Of a stretch of DNA of 41,635 nt, positions 39,202 through 41,635 are shown one piece after another. The number at the start of each line of letters is the position of its first letter. Within the stretch, counting starts at the first letter, position 1. The notes beneath the pieces were generated by a model. It did not search any database. It saw only the letters and a program-made list of their open reading frames with translations, and had not been told where the DNA came from. Both the position numbers and the translations under genes were made by a program. Origin of the DNA: Giesbergeria anulus (GTDB taxonomy: Bacteria > Pseudomonadota > Gammaproteobacteria > Burkholderiales > Burkholderiaceae_C); the NCBI RefSeq assembly GCF_900111115.1, contig NZ_FOGD01000016.1:1-41635 (forward strand), read 5' to 3'.

Positions 39202-40140
39202 TCAAACCTTGGTGAGCCAGTGGGCATACTGGGGGTTGCGGCCATTGACGATGTCAAAGAACGCGGTTTGGATTTTTTCGGTGATCGGGCCACGGCTGCC
39301 ACAGCCAATTTCTAGGCGATCTAGCTCGCGAATGGGTGTGACTTCAGCGGCGGTGCCAGTAAAGAAGGCCTCATCGGCAATATAGACTTCATCGCGGGTG
39401 ATGCGCTTTTGCACCACTTCGAGGCCCAAATCTTTGGCAATGTGGAAGATGGTGTTGCGTGTGATGCCGTTGAGGGCGCCTGCCGACAAGTCGGGGGTGT
39501 AGATCACGCCGTTCTTGATGACGAAAATGTTTTCACCAGCGCCTTCAGAGACAAAACCGGCTGCATCGAGCAGCAGGGCCTCGTCGTAGCCGTCGTCGGT
39601 GGCTTCCATGTTGGCCAAAATGGAGTTGCTGTAGTTGCTCACCGCCTTGGCCTGCGTCATGGTGATGTTGACGTGGTGGCGGGTGTAGCTCGAAGTTTTG
39701 ACGCGGATACCGCGTTTCATGCCTTCTTCGCCCAGATATGCCCCCCAAGCCCACGCCGCAGCCATGACGTGGATGGTGTTGCCCTTGGGCGAGACGCCCA
39801 GCTTTTGGTCACCAATCCAAACCAAGGGGCGGATGTAGCCGCTCTCTAACTTGTTCTCGCGGATGACGGCTTTTTGCGCTTCATTGACCTCTTCTTTGCT
39901 GAAGGGCATCTTCATGCGCAAGATTTTGGCGCTATTGAACAGGCGGTCAGTGTGCTCCTCTAGGCGGAAGACGGCAGTGCCGTTGACCGTGTTGTAGGCG
40001 CGCACGCCCTCAAAAACGCCGCAGCCATAGTGCAGGGTGTGCGTCAGCACGTGGATCTTGGCATCGCGCCAGTCCACCATCTGGCCGTCCATCCAGATTT
40101 TGCCGTCACGGTCGGCCATCGAGGGAATCACGGGGCTCAT
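39202..40140 (-). CDS. ilvE: Branched-chain amino acid aminotransferase
   Basis: A 312-residue fold-type IV PLP enzyme that makes valine, leucine and isoleucine from their keto acids with glutamate. HVLTHTLHYGCGVFEGVRAY near 30-49 is diagnostic. The PLP-binding Lys165 lies in TMTQAKAVSNYSNSILA, and GFVSEGAGENIF supplies the phosphate and cofactor contacts. It ends ARNPQYAHWLTKV-like, as in other ilvE products. The start at 40140 has AAAGGA at good spacing; a longer frame upstream has no support. It heads an operon with the zinc-finger gene and perhaps further genes leftward. Confidence 0.95.
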   Translation of the reverse strand: MSPVIPSMADRDGKIWMDGQMVDWRDAKIHVLTHTLHYGCGVFEGVRAYNTVNGTAVFRLEEHTDRLFNSAKILRMKMPFSKEEVNEAQKAVIRENKLESGYIRPLVWIGDQKLGVSPKGNTIHVMAAAWAWGAYLGEEGMKRGIRVKTSSYTRHHVNITMTQAKAVSNYSNSILANMEATDDGYDEALLLDAAGFVSEGAGENIFVIKNGVIYTPDLSAGALNGITRNTIFHIAKDLGLEVVQKRITRDEVYIADEAFFTGTAAEVTPIRELDRLEIGCGSRGPITEKIQTAFFDIVNGRNPQYAHWLTKV

Positions 40141-40183
40141 GGGTATCCTTTGGGGGTTGCAGGGATTCGCAAAACCCAAGATT

Positions 40184-40621
40184 TTACGGCGTGGATGCTG
40201 GAGCCGCAGCATCTTCTGTGCTGATATCGGGCTGTGCCGGGCGCTGCAACTGCCATTGCACCAGCTTGCCGTGGCGAAATTCGCAGTCCACCTGCGTGCC
40301 GCTGGTGTCCGTCCAGCGGTAGATTTCTGGCTGCATATCGGCAGGCGATTGCAACTGGCCTAAGGAGCGGGTCATGGCAATCACTTGCATCAGGGCCATG
40401 CCCGGCTGCAATCGGGCATGGAGCATCACGGCACTGCTGACATGGCCTATAGGCCGGTCTGCCGCTCTCCGGAGGACATTCATCATGCGGGTAAAGTGCA
40501 GCAGTAGCCACATCACTACCCCGCCGCCTACCGCCGCTACGCCCGCCCAGCCATAAGTGCGGTGACCTACCCAGAGCAGCCCGATCACCAACACGGGTAC
40601 CAAAATATTGCGCAAGTTCAT
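40184..40621 (-). CDS. Small membrane-anchored protein, function unknown
   Basis: A 145-residue protein. Its first 45 residues hold two hydrophobic segments (about 5-20 and 22-42, with VLVIGLLWVGHRTYGWAG and VGGGVVMWLLLHF). The soluble remainder includes MLHARLQPGMALMQVIAMTRSLGQ and TDTSGTQVDCEFRHGKLVQWQLQRP, a beta-rich stretch resembling small SmpA/OmlA-like or glycerate-kinase-adjacent proteins seen in Burkholderiales, though I cannot assign it. The start MNLRN at 40621 is preferred, because upstream codons run into the divergent hydratase gene. It lies 43 bases upstream of ilvE on the same strand. Confidence 0.65.
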   Translation of the reverse strand: MNLRNILVPVLVIGLLWVGHRTYGWAGVAAVGGGVVMWLLLHFTRMMNVLRRAADRPIGHVSSAVMLHARLQPGMALMQVIAMTRSLGQLQSPADMQPEIYRWTDTSGTQVDCEFRHGKLVQWQLQRPAQPDISTEDAAAPASTP

Positions 40622-40729
40622 GCTGCCGATTGTCTTACGGTCGTGGCCGGTCTGCACCTGTGGAGACTGCTTAGGAGGCGTTATCTCTGGCAAGGTGCAT
40701 GATGGTGCTCTTTCAACCCAAGGACTCCC

Positions 40730-41518
40730 ATGAGCACTCCTGAACAAATGCAGATCAACGCTTGGGCCGAGCGTCTACGCCATGCCGAAGCCACAGGCAT
40801 CCCGATTGCACCGCTGCGTGATGAGATTCCCAATGGTGAGACCGCTTATGCCGTGCAACTGGCCAATGTGCGCCATGCCGTAGAGCAAGGCCGCCGTATT
40901 GTGGGCCGCAAAATTGGCCTAACCTCGCCCGCCGTGCAAAAGCAATTGGGCGTGAGCCAACCTGACTTTGGCACCTTGCTGTCGGACATGATTTATGGCG
41001 ACGACGAGGAGATTCCGACCAGCCGTACTCTGCAACCCAAGGTAGAAGCCGAGATCGCGCTGGTATTGGAGCGCGATTTGGATTTAGATGACGCCACACT
41101 GATCGACCTCATCAACGCCACCGCCTATGTGCTACCGGCCATTGAAATCGTGGGCAGCCGCATTGCTAACTGGAACATCCAGTTCATCGACACTGTGGCC
41201 GATAACGCCTCCAGCGGTCTGGTGGTGCTGGGCGGTGTGCCCACCAAGCTCAACGGCCTTGATCTCAAAATGGTTGAGATGACCATGACCCGTGGCGGCG
41301 AGCAAGTCTCTAGCGGCAACGGTGCTGCCTGCTTGGGCCACCCGCTCAATGCTGCCGTGTGGCTGGCGCGCAAGCTGGCCTCGTTGGGCCAACCGCTGCG
41401 CGCGGGCGACTTGGTGCTGACCGGTGCTCTCGGCCCGATGGCCCCGGTGCAACTGGGAGACCGGTTTGAGGCACGCATCAGCGGTGTGGGTACCGTGCGG
41501 GCGCATTTCGGTCACTGA
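40730..41518 (+). CDS. 2-keto-4-pentenoate hydratase family protein
   Basis: A 262-residue enzyme of the MhpD/DmpE/HpcG family, which adds water to 2-hydroxypenta-2,4-dienoate-type intermediates in meta-cleavage of aromatic compounds. [24 protein letters not shown] is a hallmark. The metal ligands are expected in [14 protein letters not shown], and the family block [27 protein letters not shown] is present. [22 protein letters not shown] follows. No aldolase or dehydrogenase partner is seen before the window ends, so the pathway is unknown. It is divergent from the small membrane-protein gene. Confidence 0.92.
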   Translation: MSTPEQMQINAWAERLRHAEATGIPIAPLRDEIPNGETAYAVQLANVRHAVEQGRRIVGRKIGLTSPAVQKQLGVSQPDFGTLLSDMIYGDDEEIPTSRTLQPKVEAEIALVLERDLDLDDATLIDLINATAYVLPAIEIVGSRIANWNIQFIDTVADNASSGLVVLGGVPTKLNGLDLKMVEMTMTRGGEQVSSGNGAACLGHPLNAAVWLARKLASLGQPLRAGDLVLTGALGPMAPVQLGDRFEARISGVGTVRAHFGH

Positions 41519-41554
41519 GCCTTTTTGCTGTTTCTTCACTAAGTGCGCGGGAAG

Positions 41555-41601
41555 CCTCGGGGTTCAGCCCGAGGTTGAGAGCGCGGATGCCGTAAGCATC
41601 C
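41555..41601. other. Two adjacent hairpins at the right edge
   Basis: CCTCGGG (41555-41561) pairs with CCCGAGG (41568-41574). GGATGC (41585-41590) then pairs with GCATCC (41596-41601). No T-run follows, so they are not plain terminators. The first resembles the subterminal hairpins of IS200/IS605 elements, but too little sequence remains to the window end to tell. Confidence 0.35.
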
Positions 41602-41635
41602 TCATGGGTGTTTGCTACTCTTGGATGTCCAATTG

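Noticed and set aside
1-41635. CRISPR arrays, tRNA or rRNA genes
   Set aside because: No regularly spaced direct repeats and no cloverleaf or rRNA segments were recognised by reading; a dedicated tRNA search was not possible.

Overview
The window reads as a chromosomal segment of a betaproteobacterium (order Burkholderiales, most likely Comamonadaceae or a close relative). The grounds are the tuf/S10 ribosomal gene order, the mnmG-rsmG-lysE-parA-parB cluster, a phasin gene, and the general protein style. No 16S gene is present, so the rank is an inference. Most of the DNA is GC-rich with heavy use of G/C-ending codons. Several blocks are visibly AT-rich and look imported.

Layout. (1) 1-5784: end of tuf, then the S10 cluster rpsJ, rplC, rplD, rplW, rplB, rpsS, rplV, rpsC, rplP, rpmC, rpsQ, closed by a strong terminator. 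A structured 199-base gap with its own promoter separates rpsJ from rplC. (2) 5862-7221: a Prx5-type peroxiredoxin and an opposing dienelactone hydrolase. (3) 7484-13843: mnmG, rsmG, a LysE exporter, parA, an RBBP9-like hydrolase, parB and a membrane-anchored methyltransferase. Two perfect 16-bp parS sites lie inside mnmG and a degenerate one in rsmG, so this is the chromosome-partition locus. (4) 13912-18424: an AT-rich two-component system with a 7TM kinase, a decayed tnpB, and an orphan membrane protein. (5) 18635-22195: a DinG-type helicase, a phasin preceded by two PhaR-like palindromes, and a small membrane protein. (6) 22531-24630: an AT-rich three-gene operon (acyltransferase, NAD-dependent epimerase/dehydratase, CmcI-like methyltransferase), probably for glycan decoration. 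(7) 24937-29218: two uncertain short genes, ttcA, a 3' remnant of an aspartate racemase cut by an AT-rich GmrSD-like DUF262/DUF1524 gene, and a prlF-yhaV toxin-antitoxin pair. (8) 29415-41518: trhP, an FMN-barrel protein, VF530, a PACE efflux pump, yjdM, an AmpG-like permease, an RstAB-like two-component system, a diguanylate cyclase, an O-antigen ligase/polymerase, a zinc-finger protein, ilvE, a small membrane protein and a 2-keto-4-pentenoate hydratase.

The most notable items are the parS sites embedded in mnmG, the promoter/hairpin leader between rpsJ and rplC, a 17-base sequence shared upstream of two tRNA-modification genes (ttcA and trhP), and the small defence/toxin cluster that sits on a truncated racemase gene. 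No tRNA, rRNA or CRISPR array was recognised. All product calls come from reading the sequence, without database searches.
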